Position numbers and translations under genes: made by a program. A model generated the notes under the pieces. It was not told the DNA's origin, searched no databases, and saw only the letters and a program-made list of their open reading frames with translations. Source: Nitrospirota bacterium (GTDB lineage Bacteria > Nitrospirota > Thermodesulfovibrionia > Thermodesulfovibrionales > UBA6898). From it: a stretch of 53,503 nucleotides of DNA. Every line of letters begins with the position of its first letter. Positions within the stretch are counted from its first letter, which is position 1. Where the stretch lies: the NCBI GenBank assembly GCA_021783515.1, contig JAJXTV010000026.1:1-53503 (forward strand), read 5' to 3'. Below are positions 42,497-51,779 of the stretch, piece by piece.

Positions 42497-45400
42497 ATGC
42501 GAAAAAAAGAAAAAAAAGAAGACAGACCGGGGACGAAGCGCGGGGACGCTCATGCAGCCGAAAGACGTCTCCGCTATGCGAAAATCACTCCTCCCGATCC
42601 CTCGGGGGCGGTCCCGAGGAAGAGGCTTTTCTCCCTTATCGACCGCTGCAGGAAGAAGCCCGTCGTCTGGGTCGCCGGCCCCGCCGGCTCCGGCAAGACC
42701 ACGCTGATCTCGGACTACCTGAAACATCGCAAACTCCCCTGCCTCTGGTATCAGGTGGACAAGGGCGACAGCGACATCGCCGCCTTTTTCTATTATATGG
42801 CGCTCGCCGCCAGGAAGGCCGCCCCCCGTTACCGCAAGACGATGCCTCCCCTCACCCCGGAATACCTTCAGGGACTCGAGGTGTTTACGAGGCGATGGTT
42901 CGAGGAGCTCTTCCGCCGGCTCGACCCTCCCGGCGTGATCGTCTTCGACAATTTTCAGGAGGCGCCGGAGGACTCCGATTTCCACGGCATGTTCGGTTGC
43001 GCCCTCGACACCGTACCCCCCGGGTACAGCGTCATTGTGCTGAGCCGTTCCGAGCCGCCGGGCCCTCTCGTCCGTCTGAGAGGGGGCAGCAGGATGGGGT
43101 TCATCGGGGGGGGCGATATCGGCTTTACCTTCGAGGAATGCCGCCGCTTTCTCACGGCGAAAGGCGGCAAAGGGCTTCCCGACGAAACGGTTAGGCGGCT
43201 CCACGACAAGACCGACGGATGGGCCGCCGGCCTCGTGCTGATGACCGAAATGGCCAAGACAAGAGACATCCATTTCCCCCTGATCAGCGAGCTTTCGCAA
43301 GGGGCGGTATTCAATTACTTCGCGCGCGAGATATTCGAAAAAGCGGACGGTGAAACAAGGGATTTCCTGCTGCAGACCTCCTTTTTACCGGCGATGACCT
43401 CGTCGGCCGCCGAGCGCCTGACCGGAAACACCGGGGCCCGCGCCATCTTGTCGCGTCTGAGCCGCAGCCATTACTTCACCGACTGGCGTTCGCTGCCCAG
43501 TCCCGTATACCAGTATCATCCCCTCTTCAGGGAGTTTCTCCAGAGTTCCGCAAGAAAAGCCTTCGGTCCGGAGGAACGCAGCCGGATAGGGAAGCGCGCT
43601 GCGGCAATACTCGAAACCGAAGGCAGGACGGAAGAGGCCGCATCGCTTTATATCGCTGCGGCCGACTGGCAGGGACTGGCGGCCCTCGTTCTCAGCCACG
43701 CGCAGGTCCTTCTGGCGCACGGAAGACACAAGTCTCTCCAGGAATGGATCGAACGCATCCCCGGAGAAATAACGGAAACCTCTCCATGGCTTCTGTATTG
43801 GTCTGCCGCCAGCAGGATGCCCTACGAGCCTCCTCGCAGCCGCGCTCTCCTCGAAAAAGCGTTCGATCTGTTCGACGCCGGCAGAGACGAAACCGGTGTG
43901 CTGCTTTCGTGGGCGAGCATCGCAGACACCTTTATCTACGAGCTGGGCGAATTTTCGGCGGCGGACCATTGAATCTGCCGGATAGAAACGCATCTGGGGC
44001 GGCGCCCGAAGTTCCCCTCCGCCGAAATCGAGGCGCGGGTGACATTTGCGGTCTTTTGCCTGATGATGTTCAGGCAGCCCCAGAATTCCGACCTGCCCCT
44101 TTGGGCGGAGAAGGTGCAAAGGATTGCCGAGGCCTCGCCCGACCCCGACCTTAAGATTCTGATCAGCGCCCATCTCCTTCTTTACCACACCTGGTGGACC
44201 GGCAGACAGGCCAGGGCCGGCCTTCTCCTTGATACTGTCGGACCCTCCGTCCGGCCGGAAAAGATCGAACCCCTCACCTATATAACCTGGCATGCCTTCG
44301 AGGCGGCCCATCACTGGATGACGGCAGACAACAACGGATGCCATCGTTCCGTAAAGGCCGGACTGGAAGCGGCGGAGGCTTCGGGTATTCACATATGGGA
44401 TTTCGTGCTCCTCGCTCAGCAGACATGGGCCATAACCGGAAGCGGCCGCGAGGCGATTTCGAAACACCTGCGCAGCATGGACTTTGTTATGGCCTCGAAC
44501 CGGCGCATCGACATCTTCTATTACCACTATCTTCTGGGTTGGGAGGCCCTCTGCCTGTCACAATTGGTCCGGGCTGAAGAGTATATGAGGACGGCACTCA
44601 CACAGGTGAAGGGAACAGGGATCGCGGCGCCGTTCGGGGTGGCGTTCACCCTCATGGGACTGGCCGAAGTGCTGATCGAGTCGGGCAGATACGACGAAGC
44701 CGAAGGGCATCTCCGCGACGCGCGGGAACTGGGACTGTCAATGAACTGCAAGACCGTGGAATACCAGTATTTATGGATTCAGTCACTTCTTTGTCTTAAG
44801 CGCGGCGACGATACGTCGGCGATGCAATATCTTGGCAGTCATCTTGCGGTAAGCCGCAAGTACGGAATATTGAACCACCCCTGTTGGCGCGCTCCCGTAA
44901 TGGCGCGCCTTTACGCAAAGGCCCTTGAATCAGAAATAGAGACTGACCAGGCGCGGCTGCTTATCCGCAAACACAGACTTTCCCCTGTGCGTCCTCCGGA
45001 GACCGACAGGTGGCCCTACCCCGTCAAAATATATACCCTCGGCAATTTCACGATACTCCTGGACGACGAGCCGGTGGATTTCGGCGGCAAGGGGCAGCGC
45101 AAGCCGCTCACCATGCTGAAGGCGCTGATCGCGCTCGGAGGCAGGGAGGTCTCAGAGAACCGGTTGTCCGACATGCTTTGGCCTGATGCGGACGGAGATT
45201 CAGCCCACAAATCCTTTGAGATCACACTCCTCCGGCTGCGAAGACTGCTTCGCAAGGAAGGGGCCCTTCAATTCAAAGGAGGAACGCTCAGTCTCGACCC
45301 GCGCTGCTGCTGGGTCGACGTTTGGCTGCTTGATGAAGTCGAGAAAACCCACGGGGAATGGAGCCGCTCCGCCGGAGGAGGCGCGGCGTCTGCGGCGACG

Positions 45401-45772
45401 ATGCGTCTATGGGAAAAGGCGATCGCCCTGTACAGCGGACATTTTCTCGAAAGCGATGCCCCGCAGCCCTGGACCTCGGGAATGCGGGAGAAGACGAGGG
45501 GAATCGTGCTTCGTCTCATCGCCGCGCTCGGCAGGCAGCACGAAAACGCCGCGGAATGGGAAATGGCGGCGGAACGCTACCAAAAAGGGATCGCCATAGA
45601 CGATCTCGCGGAAGAGTTTTACCGTCGGCTCATGGGCTGTCTCGACCGCCTGGGCCGGAATGCCGAAGCGGCAAGGGTGTATCGCGCATGCGCTTCCGCC
45701 CTTTCCGGTTCCCTCGGGATCGAACCGTCCGAAAAAACAACCGCAGCCTATAACGCCATCCGCAGCCGCTGA
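42497..45772 (+). pseudogene. MalT-like ATPase/BTAD transcriptional regulator with in-frame UGA
   Basis: One continuous frame of 1092 codons interrupted by TGA at codon 492 (43970-43972). N-terminal STAND/MalT-like ATPase: P-loop WVAGPAGSGKTTLISDYL, Walker B VIVFDNFQE, VIVLSRSEPP, and LHDKTDGWAAGL. Then a helical repeat region, and from about codon 840 an OmpR-like winged helix (VKIYTLGNFTILLDDEPVDF, KPLTMLKALIALGGREV) and a BTAD domain to the end. The UGA falls in EFSAADH-UGA-ICRIE, where a Trp is expected from the shape of related proteins, so a TGG to TGA change is the simple explanation. The second half alone (from GTG 44039) could be made as a separate DNA-binding protein. Divergent from ubiA. 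Confidence 0.8.
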
Positions 45773-45849
45773 GACATTCTCCCGGCGGCAATAGCTGCCG
45801 AAGTCCCGGGCGCCGGACAGACTTTTTTTCGGCGCTCTTATTTCCCCTG

Positions 45850-45886
45850 ATCTGTAGGCTATCTGTAGGTTGCCGTCTGTTATCCT
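45850..45886 (+). promoter_or_regulatory. SARP/BTAD-type operator: 11-bp direct repeats plus -10 element
   Basis: ATCTGTAGG occurs at 45850-45858 and again at 45861-45869, an exact 11-base period, followed after about 9-11 bases by TATCCT (45881-45886). BTAD/SARP regulators are known to bind direct repeats of one helical turn just upstream of the -10 element, which replaces the -35. This site lies directly after the BTAD gene and before the broken small gene, and looks intact. Confidence 0.65.
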
Positions 45887-45928
45887 AGCCCGAAGTGAAG
45901 AAGAGCAACCGGAAGGACACAGAACGGG

Positions 45929-46140
45929 ATGGCCGCAAGGCAGGAGAAGTTCCCTCCCGGGGCCGGCTTTCGCGAATCCCTGTGAGGCTATATCGTCCGG
46001 GTTTATCGCCGGAGCGCGAAGAACCCGTCGGCTATAGCCGGCATCGTGGAAGTGGTGGAGACCGGTGAGATCAGGAAGTTTAGCCGGCGGGCAGGAGCTC
46101 AATGAAGTTATTTCCGGCGGGCGGGGAAGAAGACCTGAAG
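45929..46140 (+). pseudogene. Decayed small conserved protein, in-frame UGA and frameshift
   Basis: From ATG 45929 the frame reads MAARQEKFPPGAGFRESL, TGA (45983-45985), GYIVRVYRRSAKNPSAIAGI, VEVVETGEIRKFSRR. The second part matches the pattern of small proteins found near BTAD regulators (S/GYIVRVYR...G.VE...TG....F). After FSRR the frame changes: the neighbouring frame continues QELNEVISG, which is the expected ending (F-x-x-x-x-E-L-x-x-V/I). So one nonsense codon (Trp position likely) and one single-base shift near 46090 broke it. The operator upstream appears intact. Confidence 0.5.
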
Positions 46141-46370
46141 TCCCGGCCGGAACATCCGACAAGGACCTGAAGGGACAGATGGAGATGATGTCGGCAATGA
46201 CGCCGACCGACCAGAAGATCGTTTCGGGAACGATGAATAAGGACACGGCGGTCCTCAAGGTCATCGGCAAAATGGAAGGGAAGAAGCAGTACGGTACGAT
46301 CGAGATGAAGAAAAAGGGCGGCCTCTGGAAGATCACGAAGGAGGGCTGGAGCGATACGGAGAAGAAGTAG
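46141..46370 (+). pseudogene. C-terminal remnant of an exported small protein
   Basis: SDKDLKGQMEMMSAMTPTDQ, KIVSGTMNKDTAVLKVIGKM and GTIEMKKKGGLWKITKEGWSD form a good C-terminal half of an NTF2/DUF4878-like lipoprotein family (strands ending in W-K-I-x-K-E-x-W). No N-terminal half, start codon or signal peptide precedes it; it is joined directly to the previous broken gene, probably by a deletion. Still readable as an ORF from 46065. Confidence 0.4.
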
Positions 46371-46497
46371 CGGGGCAGTGTTGCCCGGATATACCCTGTC
46401 GTTTCGTGCCTGGCGGGAAACCGTCAGCCGGGAAATAGTATGCGCCCGCAGGCTATACTACCGGAAGTGATATCTTCCCCTCATTAAGGAGGTAGCG

Positions 46498-46986
46498 ATG
46501 AATCTGCTTTCATTGTCGAAGAAAGGGCTGCTGGCATGTATGCTCTTCAGTATGCTGGCGGCAGGCTGCACAAAAGCCCCGGACTCGGGGAAGACCGAAC
46601 CGGGCCGGACCGTTGGGGAAAAGCAGGAACTGTCGATCAAGGTACCCGAATCGGGGACGCTCAACGATCGCGTCCGGGCGCTCTGGGCGACCACCCTTCC
46701 CATCATCAAAACAGACGCCGCGGCAGGGCTGAGCGACGCTGACTATCAGGCGCGACGGCTGCCGCTCTTTTCCGCGTGGGTCACTCTCCAGCAGCAAAAT
46801 GCAAACGCGCCGGCAAACGACACGCAATTGAGCAAGGTCATCCCCCGGATACTCGAGCTCCTCGACCACGTCTACGGTTTCCCCGGAACGCCGGCCGAAA
46901 AAAGGATCAAGGAGCGGCAGAACGCGGGACGGACGGCTTATCTCATCGCAGATATCGAAAGGCAGGTCGCTGCGCTGCCCAAGTAG
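46498..46986 (+). CDS. Lipoprotein of unknown function
   Basis: 162 residues. Strong RBS (AAGGAGG) and a lipobox: LLACMLFSMLAAGC with Cys 24, then a charged linker. The body is helical, with RALWATTLPIIKTDAAAGLSDADY and RILELLDHVYGFPGTPAEKR; no family recognised. A TATACT-like -10 lies about 45 bases upstream (46454-46459). Convergent with the cytochrome gene; the 13-base gap holds no terminator. Confidence 0.7.
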   Translation: MNLLSLSKKGLLACMLFSMLAAGCTKAPDSGKTEPGRTVGEKQELSIKVPESGTLNDRVRALWATTLPIIKTDAAAGLSDADYQARRLPLFSAWVTLQQQNANAPANDTQLSKVIPRILELLDHVYGFPGTPAEKRIKERQNAGRTAYLIADIERQVAALPK

Positions 46987-46999
46987 CGGGAGGCGCTTC

Positions 47000-47695
47000 T
47001 CAGTTTCTGGATCTTCTTGCGGCAGGCTTGATGTAGTCCACGAGGCCCCTGATCTCCTCATCGGTGAGGGGGCCGCCGTGTTTCGCGTCCCACCCCGGCA
47101 TCGAAGTTTTTCGGATGCCTTCCCTGAGCGCCTTTTCGATCTCTTCCCTCGCTTTTGCCTGCATTCCGGACACCGGCAGCGCACTCCTTCCTTCATTGTG
47201 GCACATGATGCAGTCGCTCATAAAAAGGCTGAACTTCTTCTGCGAGTTCCCCCGCTCGACATGGCAACCCCTGCAGGGGGCCTTGAATATCTCGTCGGCC
47301 TCGTACTTTCTCGCGTGGATCAGGTCCTTCACCCGCATCTTCATCAGGAGATTGGTCCGGCGCCTCAGGGGATCGTTCGTAATAACCTGGATCGTCTTGA
47401 CGATGGCTCCGAATTTGCCCCTCAGGTCCACCGTTACCTTGATCTCGCCTTTCTGTCCGGGCTTCAGATGGTCCGAACTGGCCATCACCGCGGTGCAGCC
47501 TCAGGACGGCGTCAGTTTCTCGATAATGAGCTCGCCGTCCCCCCTGTTTTCGATCTCGAAGACATGCTCGGCCTTGTCGTCCTGGCTGATGGTGCCGAAG
47601 TCAAATTGAGGCTTGTCGATATGCAGCACGGGCGAGGCATACGCCGATGAAGCGGCCAGGATAAGAAACAGTGTCAGGAAATACGTTTTCGCCAT
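47000..47695 (-). CDS. DUF1573 - dihaem cytochrome c, probable selenoprotein
   Basis: 231 residues if the in-frame TGA at 47501-47503 is read as selenocysteine (residue 65). Signal peptide (TYFLTLFLILAASSAYA), then a DUF1573 Ig-like domain with HIDKPQFDFGTISQDD and VFEIENRGDGELIIEKLTPS. Next is UGA-Gly-Cys-Thr-Ala-Val, exactly where the family has Cys-Gly-Cys-Thr. The domain continues with KVTVDLRGKFGAIVKTIQVITNDP. A C-terminal cytochrome part has two haem sites, CRGCH (141-145) and CIMCH (162-166), and a GGPLTDEEIRGLVDYI helix typical of cytochrome c. A hairpin with the features of a bacterial SECIS lies 21 bases after the UGA. Without read-through only 64 residues would be made and neither haem site. 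ATG at 47695. Confidence 0.82.
47467..47486 (-). promoter_or_regulatory. Candidate bacterial SECIS element
   Basis: On the minus strand, starting 15 bases after the UGA (apical loop 21 bases after it): GATGGCC, loop AGTTC, GG, one bulged A, CCATC. Seven base pairs with a bulge and a five-base loop having G in the second position, all within the rules described for bacterial SECIS (loop 16-37 bases after UGA, G among the first two loop bases). It lies wholly inside the coding sequence, as it must in bacteria. Confidence 0.6.
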
Positions 47696-47876
47696 GGGCT
47701 ATAGTACACCAGAAGGTCCGAAAAAGTCGTGAAAAAAGAAGACCGTTATCCTCCGCTTCTGCTGAAACAGCCGGACTGTGCATGATACATTGTGCCGGGC
47801 CTTTCTCTTGGCGGCAGGACATGCCCCAGCCAGGTTAACTTCTCCGGCTGCGTTCGGTTATAGTAAAAGGTACGGC

Positions 47877-50402
47877 ATGCAGAAGTTCATCAGGATAAAA
47901 GGCGCACGGGAGCATAACCTCAAGAATATCGACCTCTCGATCCCGCGGCAGGCGATCACCGTCATTACCGGCCCGTCGGGCTCGGGGAAATCCTCCCTTG
48001 CGATCGATACGATATACGCCGAAGGACAAAGGCGCTACGTCGAAAGCCTCTCGGCCTATTCCCGTCAGTTTCTCGACCAGCTGCAGAAGCCCGAGGTCGA
48101 TTACATCGAGGGGCTGTCCCCCTCGATCGCGATCGACCAGAAGACGGTCGGAAGGAGCCCCCGGTCGACCCTCGGGACGATCACCGAGATCTACGACTAC
48201 CTCCGCGTGCTCTATACGAGGCTCGGCAAGTCCTTCTGCTACAACTGCGGAACGGAAATCGCGACGCGGGAATCCGGAGACATCATCCGGGCGATCCTTA
48301 CGATGCGGGAGGGGACGAGGATACAGGTCCTCGCCCCGATCGTGAGGGACCGCAAGGGCAACTACCGGAAAGAGCTGCAGGAGATGCGCAACGAGGGGTT
48401 CGTCAGGGCGAGGATCGACAATGCCATGACTGACCTGACCGAGGACATCATCCTCGAGAAGAAGAAACGACATACGATAGAAATCGTCATCGACAGACTG
48501 ATCATCAGGGAAGGGGCGGAACGCCAGCTCAGGGAGGCGGTCGACACCGCTTTTAAGTACTCTGACACCGTCGTGGCAAACCTCGTCAAAGAAGATAAGG
48601 ACATCCTTTTTTCCAGGACAGCCGCATGCCCGAAATGCGGCATCAGTTATCCCGAGATCGTGCCTCGGTTCTTCTCGTTCAACAGCAAGGCAGGCGCCTG
48701 TCCCGCATGCGGAGGCCTCGGCTTCGAGAACGTCTCCGAGGACTCGTTCGATCTCGAAGGCCGCCGCCGATGCCGGGCCTGCAAGGGCTTCAGGCTGAGG
48801 CGCGAGGCGATGGGCGTCCGGTTTCAGGGGATGCATATAGGCGAATTCAGCAGGATGGCGGTGAGCGAGGCGCTCCGGTTTCTTGACGGGCTGCAATTGT
48901 CCGAGCGCGAGAGTATCATCGCAGCCCGGGTGCTGAAAGAAGTAAAAGACCGGCTCTCCTTTCTCATGCAGGTCGGGCTCGGGTATCTCACGCTCGACAG
49001 GCCTTCACTCACGCTTTCGGGAGGGGAGGCGCAGCGGATCCGCCTTGCCACGCAGATGGGCTCTTCGCTCACCGGCGTCCTCTACGTCCTCGACGAGCCG
49101 AGCATAGGGCTCCACCCGAGGGACTGCGCAAAGCTGCTCCGCTCCCTCGCGTCGGTGCGGGACGCCGGCAACACGATCATCATCGTCGAGCACGACGAAG
49201 AGACGATCCGGTGGGCCGACCATGTCGTGGATATGGGGCCGGGAGCCGGCGTCAGGGGCGGATGGGTCGTAGCCGAAGGGACGCCTTCCGGCATCGCTTC
49301 GGACGGAAGATCCCTCACGGGGCGCTATCTGAACGGCGCCCTCAGGATCGAAACACCGGCAGCAAGGAAAAGACCTCAGGAGTTCCTGTCGATCAGGGAC
49401 GCCTCGGAGCATAATCTGAAGCATATCGACGCCGACATACCGCTGGGGCTCTTCACCTGCGTCACCGGCGTCTCCGGCTCGGGCAAGAGCACACTCGTAT
49501 TCGACATCCTCTTCCGGGCCGCCGAGAGAAAATTGTCCCCCGACTCCGCCGCTCCCGCTGCCGGCAGCCACAGGGAGATCACCGGGCTCGACCTGCTCAA
49601 ACGGGTGATAAGCGTCGATCAGGCGCCGATCGGCAGGACACCCAGGTCGAACCCGGCGACCTACACCGGCTTCTTCTCCGCCATCAGGGAGCTTTTTGCC
49701 CTGCTGCCGGAATCAAGGGTCAGGGGATACGCCTCCTCCCGGTTCAGCTTCAACGTTTCCGGCGGCCGGTGCGAGTCCTGCAGGGGGAACGGGCTGATCA
49801 AGGTGGAGATGCACTTTCTCCCGGACGTATACGTCGTCTGCGACAAGTGCAAAGGCAGGAGATATAACAGCGAGACGCTCGATATCAGGTACAAGGAGAA
49901 GAATATCGCCGACGTCCTCGATATGACGGTCTCCGAAGCCCTTCAGTTCTTCGAAAATATTCCCCAGATCAGGCGGCGCCTCGAGGTGCTCGAAGAGATA
50001 GGGCTCGGGTATCTCCAGCTGGGACAGCCGGCTACCACGCTCTCGGGAGGGGAGGCCCAGAGAATCAGGCTGTCGCGCGAGCTCGGGAAGAAATCGGCGG
50101 GCGGCACGCTCTACCTTTTCGATGAACCGACGACGGGCCTTCATTTCTCCGACATCCAGAAGCTGCTCGACGTGCTCCGCATGCTCGTCGAAGAGGGCAA
50201 TACGGTCGTAGTGATCGAACACAATCTCGACGTGATCAAGTCGGCCGACCATCTGCTCGACATGGGCCCCGAGGGCGGAGAGGCGGGCGGCCGGATCGTC
50301 GCGGCAGGCACCCCCGAGGAAGTCGCGGCGAATCCTGAGTCGCAGACCGGAGCTTTCCTGAAGGAAAAACTCTCCGGCAGGCATGCGGGGGTCGCGGCAT
50401 GA
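47877..50402 (+). CDS. uvrA: Excinuclease ABC subunit A, short form
   Basis: 841 residues from ATG 47877. Both ABC modules are complete: GPSGSGKSSLAIDTIYAEGQ, TLSGGEAQRIRLATQ, VLYVLDEPSIGLHPRD; GVSGSGKSTLVFDILF, TLSGGEAQRIRLSREL, FDEPTTGLH. Zinc sites CPKCG...CPACGG, CRACK and CESCRGNG...CDKCKGRRYN are present. After ACPACGGLGFENVSEDSF it passes almost directly to GRRRCRACKGFRLR; the roughly 90-100 residues that normally separate these two are missing, which explains the short length. Part of the UvrB-facing/signature region is thus reduced. A TATAGT sits at about 47859-47864 with TTAACT 18 bases before it, giving a very short leader. Confidence 0.93.
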   Translation: MQKFIRIKGAREHNLKNIDLSIPRQAITVITGPSGSGKSSLAIDTIYAEGQRRYVESLSAYSRQFLDQLQKPEVDYIEGLSPSIAIDQKTVGRSPRSTLGTITEIYDYLRVLYTRLGKSFCYNCGTEIATRESGDIIRAILTMREGTRIQVLAPIVRDRKGNYRKELQEMRNEGFVRARIDNAMTDLTEDIILEKKKRHTIEIVIDRLIIREGAERQLREAVDTAFKYSDTVVANLVKEDKDILFSRTAACPKCGISYPEIVPRFFSFNSKAGACPACGGLGFENVSEDSFDLEGRRRCRACKGFRLRREAMGVRFQGMHIGEFSRMAVSEALRFLDGLQLSERESIIAARVLKEVKDRLSFLMQVGLGYLTLDRPSLTLSGGEAQRIRLATQMGSSLTGVLYVLDEPSIGLHPRDCAKLLRSLASVRDAGNTIIIVEHDEETIRWADHVVDMGPGAGVRGGWVVAEGTPSGIASDGRSLTGRYLNGALRIETPAARKRPQEFLSIRDASEHNLKHIDADIPLGLFTCVTGVSGSGKSTLVFDILFRAAERKLSPDSAAPAAGSHREITGLDLLKRVISVDQAPIGRTPRSNPATYTGFFSAIRELFALLPESRVRGYASSRFSFNVSGGRCESCRGNGLIKVEMHFLPDVYVVCDKCKGRRYNSETLDIRYKEKNIADVLDMTVSEALQFFENIPQIRRRLEVLEEIGLGYLQLGQPATTLSGGEAQRIRLSRELGKKSAGGTLYLFDEPTTGLHFSDIQKLLDVLRMLVEEGNTVVVIEHNLDVIKSADHLLDMGPEGGEAGGRIVAAGTPEEVAANPESQTGAFLKEKLSGRHAGVAA

Positions 50403-51409
50403 AGGCTGTGAAGGTCCTGACGGTGCTGCTGCTGCTCACAGCAACTGCGGTCTCATGCAGCAACGGCCCCGTCGAATACAGAAAGACAAAGCCCCTTATG
50501 GATACTATCGTCACGATCACGGTGGTTTCAGAGTCCGACAGAAAGGCTGATGAAGCAATAGAAAGCGCCTTCTCGGTCATATCCCGCTTCAGCGACAAGA
50601 TCGATTTCTTCAAGCACACGAGCGAACTGTCCGCCGTCAACAGAAACGCGGGCATCGCGGCTGTCACGGTCTCGCCGGAGACGCTGGGGGTCATCGAGAG
50701 GGCCCTATATATCGCGAAAATATCCGGCGGCGCCTTCGACCCGACGATAGGTCCGGAGATAAGGATGTGGGATTTCGCAAAGAAAGTGAGACCGTCGGAT
50801 GAGGAGATCAGGAAAAATCTTCCCCTTGTGAACTACCGTGACATAGTCGTCGACCGCAGCAGGTCCACCGTATTTCTCAGAAAAAGGGGGATGCTTATGG
50901 ACCTCGGCGGCATTGCTAAAGGATACGCCGCCGACCTGGCGCTTGCGGACCTGAAGAAAGAAGGGATCGCCGCCGGGATCGTCGCTGCGGCGGGAGACAT
51001 CAGGGCGTTCGGGCTGAAACCCGGAGGCGAGGCGTGGAGGGTGGGTATCATGAACCCCCGCCAAAAGAGCAAGGCCGACGAGCTCATCGCGACCGCCCGG
51101 CTGAGCAACAAGGCGGTCTCCACGTCGGGCGACTATGAGCGCTATTTCATCGAAAACGGCAGGCGGTACCATCATATTCTGGATCCCAAGACGGGATATC
51201 CCGCAGCCGGCTGCCGGAGCGTAACCGTTATCAGCGACGACGGGATCTTCGCTGACGGCTTTACCACTGCCGTCTTCGTGCTCGGGCCGGAAAAGGGGAT
51301 GAGGCTGGTAAGGGACTGCGGCGCGGACGCGCTGATCATAGACAGGGACGGCGGCGTGCACACCACGCCGGGCCTGAAGAAGATGGTGGCATTTGAAAAC
51401 GGTCATTAG
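50399..51409 (+). CDS. apbE: FAD:protein FMN transferase
   Basis: 336 residues. Lipoprotein signal (VLTVLLLLTATAVSC, Cys 19). ApbE domain: LMDTIVTITVVSE, GAFDPTIGPEIRMWDF, GMLMDLGGIAKGYAADLAL, AAGDIRAFG, HHILDPKTGYPA and DDGIFADGFTTAVFVLG, with the metal-binding Asp and Thr. It attaches FMN covalently to Thr/Ser of exported redox proteins such as Rnf or Nqr subunits and FMN-binding proteins. Overlaps uvrA by four bases and the next gene by 17, so it is read with the NusG-II and Gx genes. Confidence 0.93.
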   Translation: MKAVKVLTVLLLLTATAVSCSNGPVEYRKTKPLMDTIVTITVVSESDRKADEAIESAFSVISRFSDKIDFFKHTSELSAVNRNAGIAAVTVSPETLGVIERALYIAKISGGAFDPTIGPEIRMWDFAKKVRPSDEEIRKNLPLVNYRDIVVDRSRSTVFLRKRGMLMDLGGIAKGYAADLALADLKKEGIAAGIVAAAGDIRAFGLKPGGEAWRVGIMNPRQKSKADELIATARLSNKAVSTSGDYERYFIENGRRYHHILDPKTGYPAAGCRSVTVISDDGIFADGFTTAVFVLGPEKGMRLVRDCGADALIIDRDGGVHTTPGLKKMVAFENGH

Positions 51410-51779
51410 AAGCACCACGCTGGCTGATAAGCTGCTGTTCATTGCGCTGACAACCGCAGCGGTAGCCGGCATATTCTATTCGCGGGAGGCCATGCCGAAG
51501 GGGTCGGACGTCATCATAGAAGTCGACGGCAGGACCGCATATACCCTTGCCCTGGATACGGACAGGGTGCTTTCGGTACCCGGCCCTTACGGAAACACCG
51601 TCGTCGAGATTAAAGGCGGCAGGGTAAGGGTCAAGGAAGCGCACTGTCCCAACAGACTCTGCGAAAAACAGGGATGGATCACGAGAGGCGCGATCGTCTG
51701 CCTGCCGAACCATATCGTCATCTCGGTCGGGGGGAAGACGGAGAACCTCCCGAAGGGCCTCGATGCAGTTACAGGATAA
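51393..51779 (+). CDS. NusG domain II protein (EetA-like)
   Basis: 128 residues. Start is TTG at 51393 inside the apbE end. One N-terminal membrane helix (LLFIALTTAAVAGIFY), then an extracytoplasmic NusG-II (KOW-less beta) domain: VIIEVDGRTAYTLALD, NTVVEIKGGRVRVKEAHCPNRLCEKQGWI and GAIVCLPNHIVISV. The CPNRLC motif and the final IVCLPNH are typical. In flavin-based extracellular electron-transfer loci the EetA protein has this architecture. Function here is inferred only from context with apbE and the next gene. Confidence 0.85.
   Translation: MKTVIRSTTLADKLLFIALTTAAVAGIFYSREAMPKGSDVIIEVDGRTAYTLALDTDRVLSVPGPYGNTVVEIKGGRVRVKEAHCPNRLCEKQGWITRGAIVCLPNHIVISVGGKTENLPKGLDAVTG

Noticed and set aside
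43970-43972. UGA in the BTAD regulator as selenocysteine
   Set aside because: The residue is expected to be Trp, the context H-UGA-I-C is not a known redox motif, and the only downstream hairpin is a weak GGGC-GGC-GCCC. A nonsense mutation is simpler.
45983-45985. UGA in the small gene as selenocysteine
   Set aside because: No Cys is expected here, the gene also has a frameshift, and no SECIS-like hairpin is evident.
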